Source: Flavobacterium psychrophilum
GTDB lineage: Bacteria > Bacteroidota > Bacteroidia > Flavobacteriales > Flavobacteriaceae
Reading direction: 5' to 3'
Length of the DNA: 27,185 nt
Assembly (NCBI GenBank): GCA_945869365.1
Contig: CAMBOW010000016.1
Span: 1 to 27,185, forward strand
How positions within the stretch are numbered: the stretch's first letter is position 1; each line of letters begins with the position of its first letter. Below the pieces are notes generated by a model. That model did no database searches. It had not been told where the DNA came from and saw only the letters and a program-made list of their open reading frames with translations. The translations under genes and the position numbers were made by a program. Positions 7,709 through 16,117 of this stretch are shown here, in pieces.

Positions 7709-9232
7709 TTAATGTTTGAAATGACGCGTTCCAGTAAATACCATGGCAACTTTATTTTGGTTGCAATAAGCGATGCTCAACTCGTCTTTTATGGATCCAC
7801 CGGGCTGAATTACAGCAGTTATTCCTGCGTTTTTTGCAATTTCTACACAGTCCGGAAACGGGAAAAATGCATCGCTGGCTAGTACGGCTCCGTGCAAATC
7901 AAATGCAAAGGTGTTGGCTTTTTTGATGGCTTGATCAAGGGCGTCTACACGCGAAGTTTGACCTGTACCCGAGGCGATCAACGTTTGGTTTTTGGCCAAT
8001 ACAATGGTGTTTGATTTGGTGTTTTTACAGATTTTAGACGCAAACAATAAATCATCAATTTCAGCTGATGATGGTGCTGTATTTGTCACTGTTTTTAAAT
8101 CGTTTGCGGAGTCGGTAATCTTGTTTTTGTCTTGAACCAGCAACCCGTTTAGACAAGTGCGCACTTGTGTTTCTGGCAAAGCCACTTTGTTTTGCACCAG
8201 AATGATTCGGTTTTTTTTCTCGGTTAATATCGTCAACGCATCGGCATCAAAATGCGGCGCGATCACCACTTCACAAAACAGCGAATTGATTTCGGTTGCA
8301 GTAGCAACATCTATAGTTCCGTTGGCAATTAGGACTCCTCCAAAAGCAGAAGTTGGATCGCCTGCCAAAGCCGCTAAATAGGCTTCTTTCATGGTGGCAC
8401 GCGTAGCCAATCCGCAGGCATTGTTGTGCTTTAAGATGGCAAAGGTTGGCTCATTTTCGCGAAACTCCAAAATTAGATTTACGGCTGCATCCACGTCCAA
8501 CAGGTTGTTGTATGACAATTCTTTCCCGTGAACTTTATGGAACATGGCCTCAAAATCGCCAAAGAAAAATCCTTTTTGGTGTGGATTTTCGCCATATCGC
8601 AACACGGCACCCTCGGCTACGCTGACTTTAAAATAGGTGGGGTCGGTATTAAAATAATTAAAGATGGCAGTATCGTAATGCGAAGAAACATGAAAAGCTT
8701 TGGTGGCAAACCACTTGCGTTCATCAATTGTCGAGGTATTTCCCGCTGTAATGAGGTCCAAAAATGCGCTGTACTCTTGCACAGAAGGCACAATAATGGT
8801 GTCTTTGAAATTCTTGGCAGCGGCGCGAATTAAGGAAATTCCACCTATGTCGATTTTCTCAATACTATCGGATTCACTTGCGCCAGAAGCCACTGTTTTT
8901 TCAAACGGGTACAAATCGACAATCACCACATCCAATTGCGGAATGTTGTATTCCTGCATTTGCTGCACATCGCCTTCGTGATCTTGTCGGTTTAAGATGC
9001 CGCCAAATATTTTGGGATGTAAGGTTTTTACACGACCACCCAAAATAGAAGGGTAGGAAGTTACATCTTCAACAGGGATAACAGGGATACCTAAATTTCG
9101 GATAAAATCTTCGGTACCTCCCGTAGAGTATAAACTTACGTTTAATGCGTGTAAACGGCGTACAATAGGCTCTAATCCGTCTTTAGAAAATACCGAAATG
9201 AGTGCGGCTTGAATGGGTTTTGTTGTGTTCAT
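7709..9232 (-). CDS. purH: Bifunctional AICAR formyltransferase / IMP cyclohydrolase
   Basis: Catalyses the last two steps of de novo purine synthesis: formylation of AICAR with 10-formyl-THF, then ring closure to IMP. The 507-residue length is normal. The N-terminal MGS-like cyclohydrolase domain shows SVFSKDGL (13-20), STGGT (36-40), GGRVKTLHPKIFGGIL (65-80) and DLYPF (106-110). The AICAR transformylase half begins at LRYGENPHQ (211-219), has the catalytic Lys-His in KHNNACG (268-274; many families have Pro where this has Ala272), and ends with DAFFPFPD and AVIQPGGSIKDE. A good promoter lies just upstream, and the gene is divergent from the ABC permease. Confidence 0.98.
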   Translation of the reverse strand: MNTTKPIQAALISVFSKDGLEPIVRRLHALNVSLYSTGGTEDFIRNLGIPVIPVEDVTSYPSILGGRVKTLHPKIFGGILNRQDHEGDVQQMQEYNIPQLDVVIVDLYPFEKTVASGASESDSIEKIDIGGISLIRAAAKNFKDTIIVPSVQEYSAFLDLITAGNTSTIDERKWFATKAFHVSSHYDTAIFNYFNTDPTYFKVSVAEGAVLRYGENPHQKGFFFGDFEAMFHKVHGKELSYNNLLDVDAAVNLILEFRENEPTFAILKHNNACGLATRATMKEAYLAALAGDPTSAFGGVLIANGTIDVATATEINSLFCEVVIAPHFDADALTILTEKKNRIILVQNKVALPETQVRTCLNGLLVQDKNKITDSANDLKTVTNTAPSSAEIDDLLFASKICKNTKSNTIVLAKNQTLIASGTGQTSRVDALDQAIKKANTFAFDLHGAVLASDAFFPFPDCVEIAKNAGITAVIQPGGSIKDELSIAYCNQNKVAMVFTGTRHFKH

Positions 9233-9278
9233 GAGTGGTGTGTTGTGCCAGTTAGAAAATGGGCTCGGTTTAGTGTTG

Positions 9279-9309
9279 CAAAAGTAGTTTTTTGTTGGGA
9301 AAAATCAAT
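9279..9309 (-). promoter_or_regulatory. Candidate purH promoter
   Basis: On the minus strand TACTTTTG (9279-9286) matches TAnnTTTG exactly. A TTG (9307-9309) lies 20 nt further upstream at the expected -33 spacing. The predicted leader is about 40 nt. Confidence 0.65.
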
Positions 9310-9417
9310 TGCCAATATTGAATAATACGCCACTTTTTTTACCCTTTTTTTAACAACATACAAATTAGGAAAGTGAAAAAAAAAGACGGATTTTTACCGC
9401 TTCAAAAAAGTAGGTCT

Positions 9418-10671
9418 ATGGTTGTATATCTTCGTTTATTAGCCGAGAGTTTCCGTTTTGCTACCAATGCTTTGCGCACCAATAAACTGCGTACGGCATT
9501 GTCCTTATTGGGTGTTACCATAGGGATTTTTTCGATTATAGCGGTATTGGCTGCTGTTGATTCCCTCGACCGAAAAATCAAGGCCGATTTGAGTAGTTTG
9601 GACAAAAACACCATGTACCTCACCAACATGAATTTTGGCCCAACCGATATTCCCGAATGGAAACGCCAACAATTTCCTGAAGTAAGCTATGAAGAATATC
9701 AATTTATTAAGGAAAACACCCACCAAGTAGAAAATTGTTGTTTCCAATATTTTACTAATTCGCAAAGCATCAAATACGAGGCCAATATGGTATCAGATGT
9801 AAATTTGGTGCCGGTTACCTATGAGTTTGTGGCAATACAACGATTAGAAGTACAATACGGCCGATTTTTTACCGAATCGGAATCCAATTCTGGAACTGCC
9901 GTAATTGTGTTGGGCTACGAAATTGCGCAAGGGCTTTTTGAAAATAGTGATCCGCTAGGAAAAACAGTTCGTTTATTTGGAAAGCGATTTCAAGTAATTG
10001 GAGTGACCAAAAAGAAAGGGCAAAACTTTAGCATGGGAGACAGCGACGACACGTCGGTTTTTATATCGTCTAATTTTATTCGTCGAGAATTTGGGGAACA
10101 CAATGATACCATGTTGCCGGTTATTGTAGTCAAACCCGAAAAAGGCGCCGACATGGCCGAAATTAAAGCCGAAATCAGCTATAAATTGCGCAATTTTCGC
10201 GGAGTAAAATCTGACGAAATTGATAATTTCTTTTTGAATGTGTTATCTGGGTTTACCGATTTTATCGATAATATTGTGGGACAACTCAATATGGTGGGCT
10301 GGATTATTAGTGGATTTTCACTCTTGGTTGGTGGCTTTGGCATTGCCAACATTATGTTTGTTTCGGTTAAAGAACGCACCAACCTAATCGGGATTCAAAA
10401 ATCATTGGGTGCCAAAAACAAATTTATCTTATTTCAGTTTTTGTTTGAAGCCATCATCTTAGCTGTAATTGGCGGATTAATTGGTCTTTTCTTGGTTTGG
10501 ATCATTGCTCTAACCTTAACTAATATGCTCGATTTTGAATTTATACTGAGCTTCAGTAATGTGCTTTTGGGTACAAGTTTGTCGGCGATTATCGGTTTAC
10601 TATCCGGAATTTTGCCTGCCATTTCGGCTGCCCGTTTAGATCCGGTAGAGGCCATTCGCACAGGAATATAA
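9418..10671 (+). CDS. ABC transporter permease, MacB/FtsX family
   Basis: Membrane subunit of a MacB-type ABC system, of the class that couples cytoplasmic ATP hydrolysis to events in the periplasm such as lipoprotein or efflux handling. From the ATG at 9418 it is 417 residues. TM1 is about residues 26-46 (LLGVTIGIFSIIAV). A large periplasmic MacB_PCD domain contains EYGRFF-like and GKTVRLFGKRFQVIGV stretches. Three C-terminal FtsX helices follow, with the LVGGFGIANIMFVSV hallmark and a closing ISAARLDPVEAIR motif. A GTG at 9373 would add 15 basic residues, but family members begin close to MxYLRL, so ATG 9418 is preferred. No ATPase gene is adjacent, so its partner must be encoded elsewhere. 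I found no clear promoter element upstream. Confidence 0.88.
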   Translation: MVVYLRLLAESFRFATNALRTNKLRTALSLLGVTIGIFSIIAVLAAVDSLDRKIKADLSSLDKNTMYLTNMNFGPTDIPEWKRQQFPEVSYEEYQFIKENTHQVENCCFQYFTNSQSIKYEANMVSDVNLVPVTYEFVAIQRLEVQYGRFFTESESNSGTAVIVLGYEIAQGLFENSDPLGKTVRLFGKRFQVIGVTKKKGQNFSMGDSDDTSVFISSNFIRREFGEHNDTMLPVIVVKPEKGADMAEIKAEISYKLRNFRGVKSDEIDNFFLNVLSGFTDFIDNIVGQLNMVGWIISGFSLLVGGFGIANIMFVSVKERTNLIGIQKSLGAKNKFILFQFLFEAIILAVIGGLIGLFLVWIIALTLTNMLDFEFILSFSNVLLGTSLSAIIGLLSGILPAISAARLDPVEAIRTGI

Positions 10672-10690
10672 ACTCAAATAAACCCCAAAT

Positions 10691-10725
10691 AAAAAAGGAA
10701 GCTACAGTAACGTGCTTCCTTTTTT
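10691..10725. terminator. Bidirectional rho-independent terminator between the ABC permease and accD
   Basis: A perfect 12-bp inverted repeat: six A plus GGAAGC (10691-10702) pairs with GCTTCC plus six T (10714-10725), with an 11-nt loop. It can terminate the plus-strand permease and the minus-strand fbaA-accD unit. Confidence 0.88.
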
Positions 10726-10745
10726 CTTATGGTAAAGTAGTTTGT

Positions 10746-11600
10746 TTAGCGAATTTCGCTGTTTTGAATCAAATCAAGGTATAAATTTATTTTGTCTTTC
10801 AGCTCTTTTCTTGGCGTAATAAAATCCAAGAATCCGTGTTCCAATACAAATTCGGCGGTTTGGAAGCCTTCTGGCAAATCTTTTCCGGTCGTGTCTTTTA
10901 CCACACGAGGTCCAGCAAAACCAATTAAAGCGCCTGGTTCAGAAATGTTTACGTCGCCCAACATGGCATAGGAAGCGGTTGTTCCTCCGGTAGTTGGATC
11001 GGTACACAACGAAATGTAAGGAATTTTAGCTTCGGCCAATTGCGCCAATTTAGCTGAGGTTTTGGCCAATTGCATCAGTGAATAGGCCGCCTCCATCATG
11101 CGTGCGCCGCCTGATTTAGAAATCATCACAAAGGGCACCTTGTTTTTGATCGAGTAGTCAATTCCGCGGGCAATTTTTTCGCCAACCACGGCGCCCATAG
11201 ATCCACCAATAAAGGCAAAATCCATACAACACACCACCAAGTCTTTGCCTTTTGATTTTCCAACTCCGGTGCGCACCGCGTCTTTCAGTTGGGTTTTGGC
11301 CATCACGTCTTTCAGGCGATCTTCATACTTTTTTGTATCAATAAAACGCAACGGATCTTTTGACGTCATGTTTTTGTCCAATTCCTTGTAGTCGTTGTTG
11401 TCAAACAAAATTTCAAAATATTCGGCACTGCCTATACGCACATGAAATCCGTCTTCTGGACTCACCCAGAGGTTGAGTGCCAATTCATCGGCATCGACAA
11501 TTTTGCCTGTTGGCGATTTATACCACAAGCCTTTAGGCACATCCTTTTTGTCTTCGGTAGCAGTGGTAATCCCTTTTTCTGTTCGTTTAAACCAAGCCAT
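10746..11600 (-). CDS. accD: Acetyl-CoA carboxylase carboxyltransferase subunit beta, zinc ribbon cysteines absent
   Basis: Beta subunit of the carboxyltransferase that moves CO2 from biotin to acetyl-CoA, giving malonyl-CoA for fatty-acid synthesis; it works with AccA, encoded elsewhere. The 284 residues carry the crotonase-fold core with [47 protein letters not shown] and [11 protein letters not shown], and end in [13 protein letters not shown]. The N-terminal segment aligns with the E. coli zinc ribbon, but the four Cys positions are Ser29, Gly32, Ser47 and Asp50, so no zinc can be held there in the usual way. The fold length is otherwise preserved. It lies 72 nt downstream of fbaA with an AT-only spacer and no clear promoter, so co-transcription with fbaA is likely. 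Confidence 0.96.
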   Translation of the reverse strand: MAWFKRTEKGITTATEDKKDVPKGLWYKSPTGKIVDADELALNLWVSPEDGFHVRIGSAEYFEILFDNNDYKELDKNMTSKDPLRFIDTKKYEDRLKDVMAKTQLKDAVRTGVGKSKGKDLVVCCMDFAFIGGSMGAVVGEKIARGIDYSIKNKVPFVMISKSGGARMMEAAYSLMQLAKTSAKLAQLAEAKIPYISLCTDPTTGGTTASYAMLGDVNISEPGALIGFAGPRVVKDTTGKDLPEGFQTAEFVLEHGFLDFITPRKELKDKINLYLDLIQNSEIR

Positions 11601-11628
11601 ATTTTTTAATTAATAGTTAATAATGAAT

Positions 11629-11653
11629 AATTAAAAATTATACATTTTTAATT
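11629..11653. repeat. AT-only inverted repeat in the fbaA-accD spacer
   Basis: AATTAAAAAT (11629-11638) and ATTTTTAATT (11644-11653) form a perfect 10-bp inverted repeat with a 5-nt loop. It contains no G/C pair and no following T tract on the coding strand, so it is at most a weak terminator or attenuator between fbaA and accD. Confidence 0.4.
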
Positions 11654-11672
11654 GAACCTTACTAGTAGTTAG

Positions 11673-12740
11673 TTACAAAGTGTTTACGTTGTTCAGGTCG
11701 GCAAAGGCTTGTTCCAATCGTTTATTGAAAGTCATTTCGCCTTCACGTACCCATTTTCTTGGGTCGTAGTATTTTTTATTTGGAGAATCGGCACCGCTTG
11801 GGTTTCCAATTTGCGTGCGCAAGTAGTCGATGTTGTTCACCATATAGTCGCGAATTCCTTCGGTGTAGGCAAACTGCAAATCGGTATCGATGTTCATTTT
11901 GATCACCCCATACCCAATGGCTTCTCTAATTTCTTCTAAGGTGGAACCTGACCCTCCGTGGAATACAAAATCGACTGGGTTTTTACCAGTATTGTAATGC
12001 GCTTGCACGTATTCTTGTGAGTTATGCAAGATTTTGGGTGTCAATTTTACATTCCCTGGTTTGTATACTCCATGTACATTTCCAAATGCGGCTGCAATGG
12101 TAAATTTTGGGCTCACTTTCATTAATTCTTCGTAGGCATACGCAACTTCTTCGGGCTGGGTGTATAATTTTGAGCTGTCCACATCGGAGTTGTCCACGCC
12201 ATCTTCTTCACCGCCGGTAATTCCCAATTCAATTTCGAGTGTCATGCCCATTTTACTCATGCGCGCTAAATATTCTTTGCAAATTTCAATGTTTTCGTGC
12301 AAGGGCTCTTCAGATAAATCAATCATGTGCGAGCTAAATAAGGGTTTGCCTGTAGCAGCAAAATGCGCTTCGCTGGCGTCTAACAACCCATCAATCCAAG
12401 GCAATAAATTTTTAGCACAGTGATCGGTATGTAATATTACAGTTGCTCCGTAGGCTTCTGCCAAGGTGTGTATGTGTTTGGCACCGGCAATACCTCCAGC
12501 AATTGCAGCTTTTTGGTTTTCGTTTGACAAGCCTTTTCCGGCGTTATAAATAGCCCCACCATTAGAAAATTGAATGATAACAGGCGCGTTTAGTTTGGCA
12601 GCGGTTTCTAATACACCATTAATGCTGCTTGATCCTGTTACGTTTACAGCAGGAAGAGCAAAACCTTTCTCTTTGGCATAGTTGAAAATTTCTTGTACTT
12701 GATCACCGGTTGCAACACCAGATTTGATAGCATGAGCCAT
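11673..12740 (-). CDS. fbaA: Class II fructose-bisphosphate aldolase
   Basis: Zinc-dependent glycolytic/gluconeogenic aldolase interconverting fructose-1,6-bisphosphate with DHAP and glyceraldehyde-3-phosphate. From the ATG at 12740 the protein is 355 residues, close to E. coli FbaA (359), and starts MAHAIKSGVATGDQV. A longer frame to 12809 exists but would overlap tamL and add a non-homologous 23-residue leader, so it is rejected. By alignment with the E. coli enzyme, Asp106 in HTDH is the catalytic acid; His107, His223 (NVHG) and His261 (HGGSGS) are zinc ligands; and Glu171 is the nearby acidic residue. NIDTDLQFAY (283-292) binds phosphate. Gene order fbaA-accD suggests joint carbon/lipid expression. 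Confidence 0.97.
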   Translation of the reverse strand: MAHAIKSGVATGDQVQEIFNYAKEKGFALPAVNVTGSSSINGVLETAAKLNAPVIIQFSNGGAIYNAGKGLSNENQKAAIAGGIAGAKHIHTLAEAYGATVILHTDHCAKNLLPWIDGLLDASEAHFAATGKPLFSSHMIDLSEEPLHENIEICKEYLARMSKMGMTLEIELGITGGEEDGVDNSDVDSSKLYTQPEEVAYAYEELMKVSPKFTIAAAFGNVHGVYKPGNVKLTPKILHNSQEYVQAHYNTGKNPVDFVFHGGSGSTLEEIREAIGYGVIKMNIDTDLQFAYTEGIRDYMVNNIDYLRTQIGNPSGADSPNKKYYDPRKWVREGEMTFNKRLEQAFADLNNVNTL

Positions 12741-12765
12741 GATTTTTGATTTAAAAATTGAGGGG

Positions 12766-12773
12766 CAAAAATA
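12766..12773 (-). promoter_or_regulatory. Candidate fbaA promoter -7 element
   Basis: Minus strand TATTTTTG matches TAnnTTTG, predicting a leader of about 20 nt before ATG 12740. The only nearby upstream TTG is about 33 nt away, too far for a canonical -33 element. If real, transcription begins downstream of 12766, which also excludes the longer fbaA start. Confidence 0.45.
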
Positions 12774-12786
12774 ATAATTAATCCAT

Positions 12787-15375
12787 TTAGAATGGGTAAT
12801 TAATACCAATATTTACTACACCGTTGCTAAAATTATAATCCCTAAACCACTTTTTAGCAGTCAATTCGGCGGGATTGTAGGTTTTGAATCCAAAATCTAA
12901 GCGCACCACAAAAAAGCTAAAATCATAACGCAAACCAAAACCCGAGCCTACGGCGATGTCTTGCAATGATTTTATGCCAGAAAACACCGCTTTTTCATCG
13001 GTGACGTTGTCAAATACGTTCCAAATATTGCCAGCATCCACAAATAGGGCACCATTCACCTGACCAAACAAATTAAATCGGTGCTCTAGGTTGCCCGAAA
13101 TTTTAAAGTTGGCTTCGTTAAAATCATTCACTGCAGAGGTTCTTCCCGGCCCCAAAGAATAGGATTGCCAGGCACGGTTGTCATTAGATCCGCCCGAATA
13201 ATAGCTTCGTGAAAAGGGAATATTGTCGGAGTTGCCATAGGGAATAGCTATGCCCACAAAACTTCTAAAGGCCAGTATGTTTTTATGACTCAAATCCCAA
13301 TGCTTTACATACTCTACTTCGGTTTTGATGTATTGGGAGAATTCTACGCCAAAAATGTTTCGGTTGCCACTTTCGTTTACAAATTTATCAGAGGAGCGGG
13401 TGAGGAGTGAAAGCACATTTCCTGCCAACTCTATCTTTGATTTTACCCCGTGAAAGGTTTCGTCGCTCGCATCGCTTTTGGATGTTTTGGTGTAGGTATA
13501 ACTCGAGGACAAAATAAAGTTGTTTTCGGTGAGGCGTTTGCGGCGCTCGTTGATACTGCTAATAATTTTTTTGTCGGGATCTGTAGGTAAAATAGTGGGG
13601 TTTGTGCCCAAAACGGCATTTATAAAATTATCGGTACCCTGGGTAATAATTAGGTTGCCGTTAGAAAAATAAGTGGGATCGGCATTGTAGCGAATGGCCA
13701 AATTGTTTAGGGTAGTATAGGAGGAATTGTACACATTAAAATAGTTGGCTGTATTGATGTTTTTGATGTATTGGATGTTGAATAAATCATATTTTACATT
13801 CGCATTTTTGATGGGATTCCAATTGTAGGAAAGCGATCCAGATACGTTTTCTTTGTCCAAGCCGATGTTTTCTTGTTTAGAAAAACCGATGCTCATTACT
13901 GTTGAGGGAATCATGCTTTTGGGGATGATTTTCTCGGCACCAAAAAACAATAATAGTCGAGGGAAATTTAATTTCATGTCGAGCCCATATTCCGATACAT
14001 TAAAAAATCGATCGTTAGAATTGGCCAAATCTTTGGATGAGCCAATATTGCCTCGAGCTGCGATTTCAAAAGTTTCGGCCCCATTAAATACATTTCGAAT
14101 CGCCAAGGAAGCGCTTCCTGAAATCCCAAAATCTTGGATGTTAGAATGGGTGAGAGACAGCGACGGAGCGAGGCTAAATTTTTCGCGGGGAGCCAAATAA
14201 ATATTGGCGATTAGTGCGTTTTGCAACGGGTCTCGTTTGTCAATCTCGTATTGAATGCTGGGGTAATTGAATATCTTCAGGTTGTTCAAATAGCGTGTGG
14301 TGAGCGTAGTTTTGGTGTCTGAAAACAAACTTCCTTTGGTAATAAAGACGGCATCAGTTAGTGCTTTTGGCCGATAGCGCAACTTGTTTTTGCTAAATAA
14401 ATTAAACGTCGAATAGCTGGTTTTTACACTGTCGTTTAATGTGACTTTGGTTTTGTTTGCCGCATAATCGGTGTATATATTCACCTCACTGATGGTGTAT
14501 AATTGAAAGGGTTTGGTTTTGGTCGAATCGTTTTCGCGGTAGGAATAATCGCCAATCTTAAGCGATAAATTTGCTTTTTTATTGGTATTGATGGTGTCAA
14601 TATCATACGAAATATAATTCTGTTGAAACTGAAACGCCCCGTTATTTCGAAAATAAGTAGTTATACGACTGCGTTCGTTTTCTAAACTTTCTGTTTTGTA
14701 CGGTTGTTTTGTTTTTACTATTGCAAGTTCTTTTTTTAGCGTGTACAAAGAATCCAAAACAGGACTTTCAATGTTTATTTTTAGACTGTCTATCTCAAAG
14801 GCTTTTCCGGTAGTAACTAGGTAATTTATTTTTGCTTTTTTTGGGGCTATCGAATCAATAGTAAACGAAGTTTTTACATCAAAAAAACCCAAGTTAAAGT
14901 AGTATGATTGTAGACGATTGGCCGATTTTTGAGCACTTTTTTCGTCAATAATAGTGGGAGGTTCTCCATTGTCTCGCAAAAAATTATGGATGCCCGCATA
15001 CCAAAAAGACTGGCCCATGCGATTCACTTGTTTGGCCGATAACCACTTGGATTGACGTTCGTATTTTTTAGGATTTTTGATGTATTTCGCTTGGTAAATC
15101 GAGTCGTGATTGAGTTTGGCTAAGTTGTATAAATTGAGTCGCAAATGATAGCCGGCCAACTTTGAATTGGGCTTTTGGTAGATTAAATTGGAAACCAAAT
15201 CTGAGTTTTCGGCAACGCCATTTATCAGAATAGTATTTTTGGTGAGTAACTTTTTTCCTTTGGGAACGCGCTTTACGGTATTACAAGCTGCGAATACCAA
15301 CACAGTTAGAATAAATAATGATATTTTTGCAGCACGGTTTCTCAATGGGAGTTGTAATTTAATCCAAAAGTACAT
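12787..15375 (-). CDS. tamL: TamL: lipoprotein-type BamA/TamA family outer-membrane assembly factor
   Basis: Omp85-superfamily outer-membrane protein. In Bacteroidetes the TamA counterpart is lipid-modified and has been called TamL. The 862-residue frame begins with a positively charged n-region and hydrophobic stretch ending in a lipobox VLVFAAC, with Cys31 as the lipidation site, followed by NTVKRVPKGKKLL, a start typical of this group. The N-terminal half has POTRA-like segments with NGAFQF and FYFN-type strands. The C-terminal half is a 16-strand Omp85 barrel with YSGGSNDNRAWQSYSLGPG and GSGFGLRYDFSFFVVRLDFGF, ending in a terminal Phe (INYPF). No tamB gene is adjacent. The start is uncertain: a -7 element overlaps codons 2-4, so translation may begin at TTG 15345, which gives a compact signal peptide. 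Confidence 0.88.
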   Translation of the reverse strand: MYFWIKLQLPLRNRAAKISLFILTVLVFAACNTVKRVPKGKKLLTKNTILINGVAENSDLVSNLIYQKPNSKLAGYHLRLNLYNLAKLNHDSIYQAKYIKNPKKYERQSKWLSAKQVNRMGQSFWYAGIHNFLRDNGEPPTIIDEKSAQKSANRLQSYYFNLGFFDVKTSFTIDSIAPKKAKINYLVTTGKAFEIDSLKINIESPVLDSLYTLKKELAIVKTKQPYKTESLENERSRITTYFRNNGAFQFQQNYISYDIDTINTNKKANLSLKIGDYSYRENDSTKTKPFQLYTISEVNIYTDYAANKTKVTLNDSVKTSYSTFNLFSKNKLRYRPKALTDAVFITKGSLFSDTKTTLTTRYLNNLKIFNYPSIQYEIDKRDPLQNALIANIYLAPREKFSLAPSLSLTHSNIQDFGISGSASLAIRNVFNGAETFEIAARGNIGSSKDLANSNDRFFNVSEYGLDMKLNFPRLLLFFGAEKIIPKSMIPSTVMSIGFSKQENIGLDKENVSGSLSYNWNPIKNANVKYDLFNIQYIKNINTANYFNVYNSSYTTLNNLAIRYNADPTYFSNGNLIITQGTDNFINAVLGTNPTILPTDPDKKIISSINERRKRLTENNFILSSSYTYTKTSKSDASDETFHGVKSKIELAGNVLSLLTRSSDKFVNESGNRNIFGVEFSQYIKTEVEYVKHWDLSHKNILAFRSFVGIAIPYGNSDNIPFSRSYYSGGSNDNRAWQSYSLGPGRTSAVNDFNEANFKISGNLEHRFNLFGQVNGALFVDAGNIWNVFDNVTDEKAVFSGIKSLQDIAVGSGFGLRYDFSFFVVRLDFGFKTYNPAELTAKKWFRDYNFSNGVVNIGINYPF
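15322..15329 (+). promoter_or_regulatory. Candidate promoter -7 element for the rRNA methyltransferase, inside tamL
   Basis: TATTTTTG matches TAnnTTTG exactly, about 54 nt before ATG 15383, and lies within the tamL signal-peptide codons on the opposite strand. No clear TTG at -33 distance. Confidence 0.4.
15365..15372 (-). promoter_or_regulatory. Candidate tamL promoter -7 element
   Basis: Minus strand TACTTTTG matches TAnnTTTG, overlapping the first codons of the longest tamL frame. A TTG lies 25 nt further upstream (15398-15400), slightly long for a -33 element and inside the divergent methyltransferase gene. Confidence 0.4.
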
Positions 15376-15382
15376 TATTTCT

Positions 15383-16117
15383 ATGGTTAGTAAAAACCAA
15401 ATAAAGTTAATCAGCAGTTTGCAACAAAAAAAATACCGGGAGCAACATCAACTCTTTGTTGCCGAGGGAATTAAGTGCATAATCGAACTGTTGAACGCTG
15501 CGTTTACCCCGGTTTTTTTGCTAGCCACAGAAAAGGTATTTGATGCCCAATATGATTCGCTCGTGAGCTACATCTCGGCATCCGAATTGCAAAAAATGTC
15601 GGGACTCAGTTCGGCCAATACATGTTTGGCTGTGTTTAAAATTCCCGAACCAAAACCCCTAGAAGTCCGTGGATTAATCGTTGCACTAGACGAAATTCGA
15701 GATCCTGGAAATTTGGGAACCATTATTCGTTTGTGTGATTGGTTTGGGGTAGAACACTTGTTTTGTTCGTTAGAAACGGTAGACATGTATAATCCCAAAG
15801 TAGTGCAAGCCACCATGGGATCTTTGGCGCGCGTAGCCGTACATTTTGTCGATTTAGTGCAGCTACTTTCTGCAACTAGTTTGCCTGTTTTGGGTACCTT
15901 TATGGACGGAGATTCCATTTATCAAATGGCCTTGCCAAAAGAAGGAATTATCGTGATGGGAAATGAGGCCAATGGAATTTCAACGGCAGTGGCTGCTCAA
16001 GTTAGGCATCGAATAGCCATTCCTAAATTTGGCAAATTACAGCAAACAGAAAGCCTCAATGTAGCTACTGCAACCGCGATTGTGCTGAGCGAATGCAAAC
16101 GAAGTAGCCTCGCCTAA
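15383..16117 (+). CDS. TrmH/SpoU-family RNA 2'-O-methyltransferase
   Basis: SPOUT-class methyltransferase that puts a methyl on a ribose 2'-OH of rRNA or tRNA using S-adenosylmethionine bound in a trefoil knot. From ATG 15383 it is 244 residues. An N-terminal L30e-like substrate-binding domain (about 1-85: KNQIKLISSLQQKKYREQ, then FVAEGIKCI) precedes the catalytic domain. Motif 1 is DEIRDPGNLGTIIRLCDWFG (103-122), motif 2 is VMGNEANGIS and motif 3 is IPKFGKLQQTESLNVATATAI. The frame is open upstream to 15188, but that part is antisense to tamL and has no family similarity. The exact target cannot be told from the sequence. Convergent with porT after 14 nt. Confidence 0.93.
   Translation: MVSKNQIKLISSLQQKKYREQHQLFVAEGIKCIIELLNAAFTPVFLLATEKVFDAQYDSLVSYISASELQKMSGLSSANTCLAVFKIPEPKPLEVRGLIVALDEIRDPGNLGTIIRLCDWFGVEHLFCSLETVDMYNPKVVQATMGSLARVAVHFVDLVQLLSATSLPVLGTFMDGDSIYQMALPKEGIIVMGNEANGISTAVAAQVRHRIAIPKFGKLQQTESLNVATATAIVLSECKRSSLA

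Noticed and set aside
12741..12809. Longer fbaA start at 12809 adding 23 residues.
   Set aside because: It overlaps the tamL 3' end and would lie upstream of the predicted transcript start. The family starts at the MAHAIK-type residue.
15188..15382. Longer start for the RNA methyltransferase inside tamL.
   Set aside because: The extra 65 residues are antisense to the TamL signal peptide region and have no similarity to the SpoU family.
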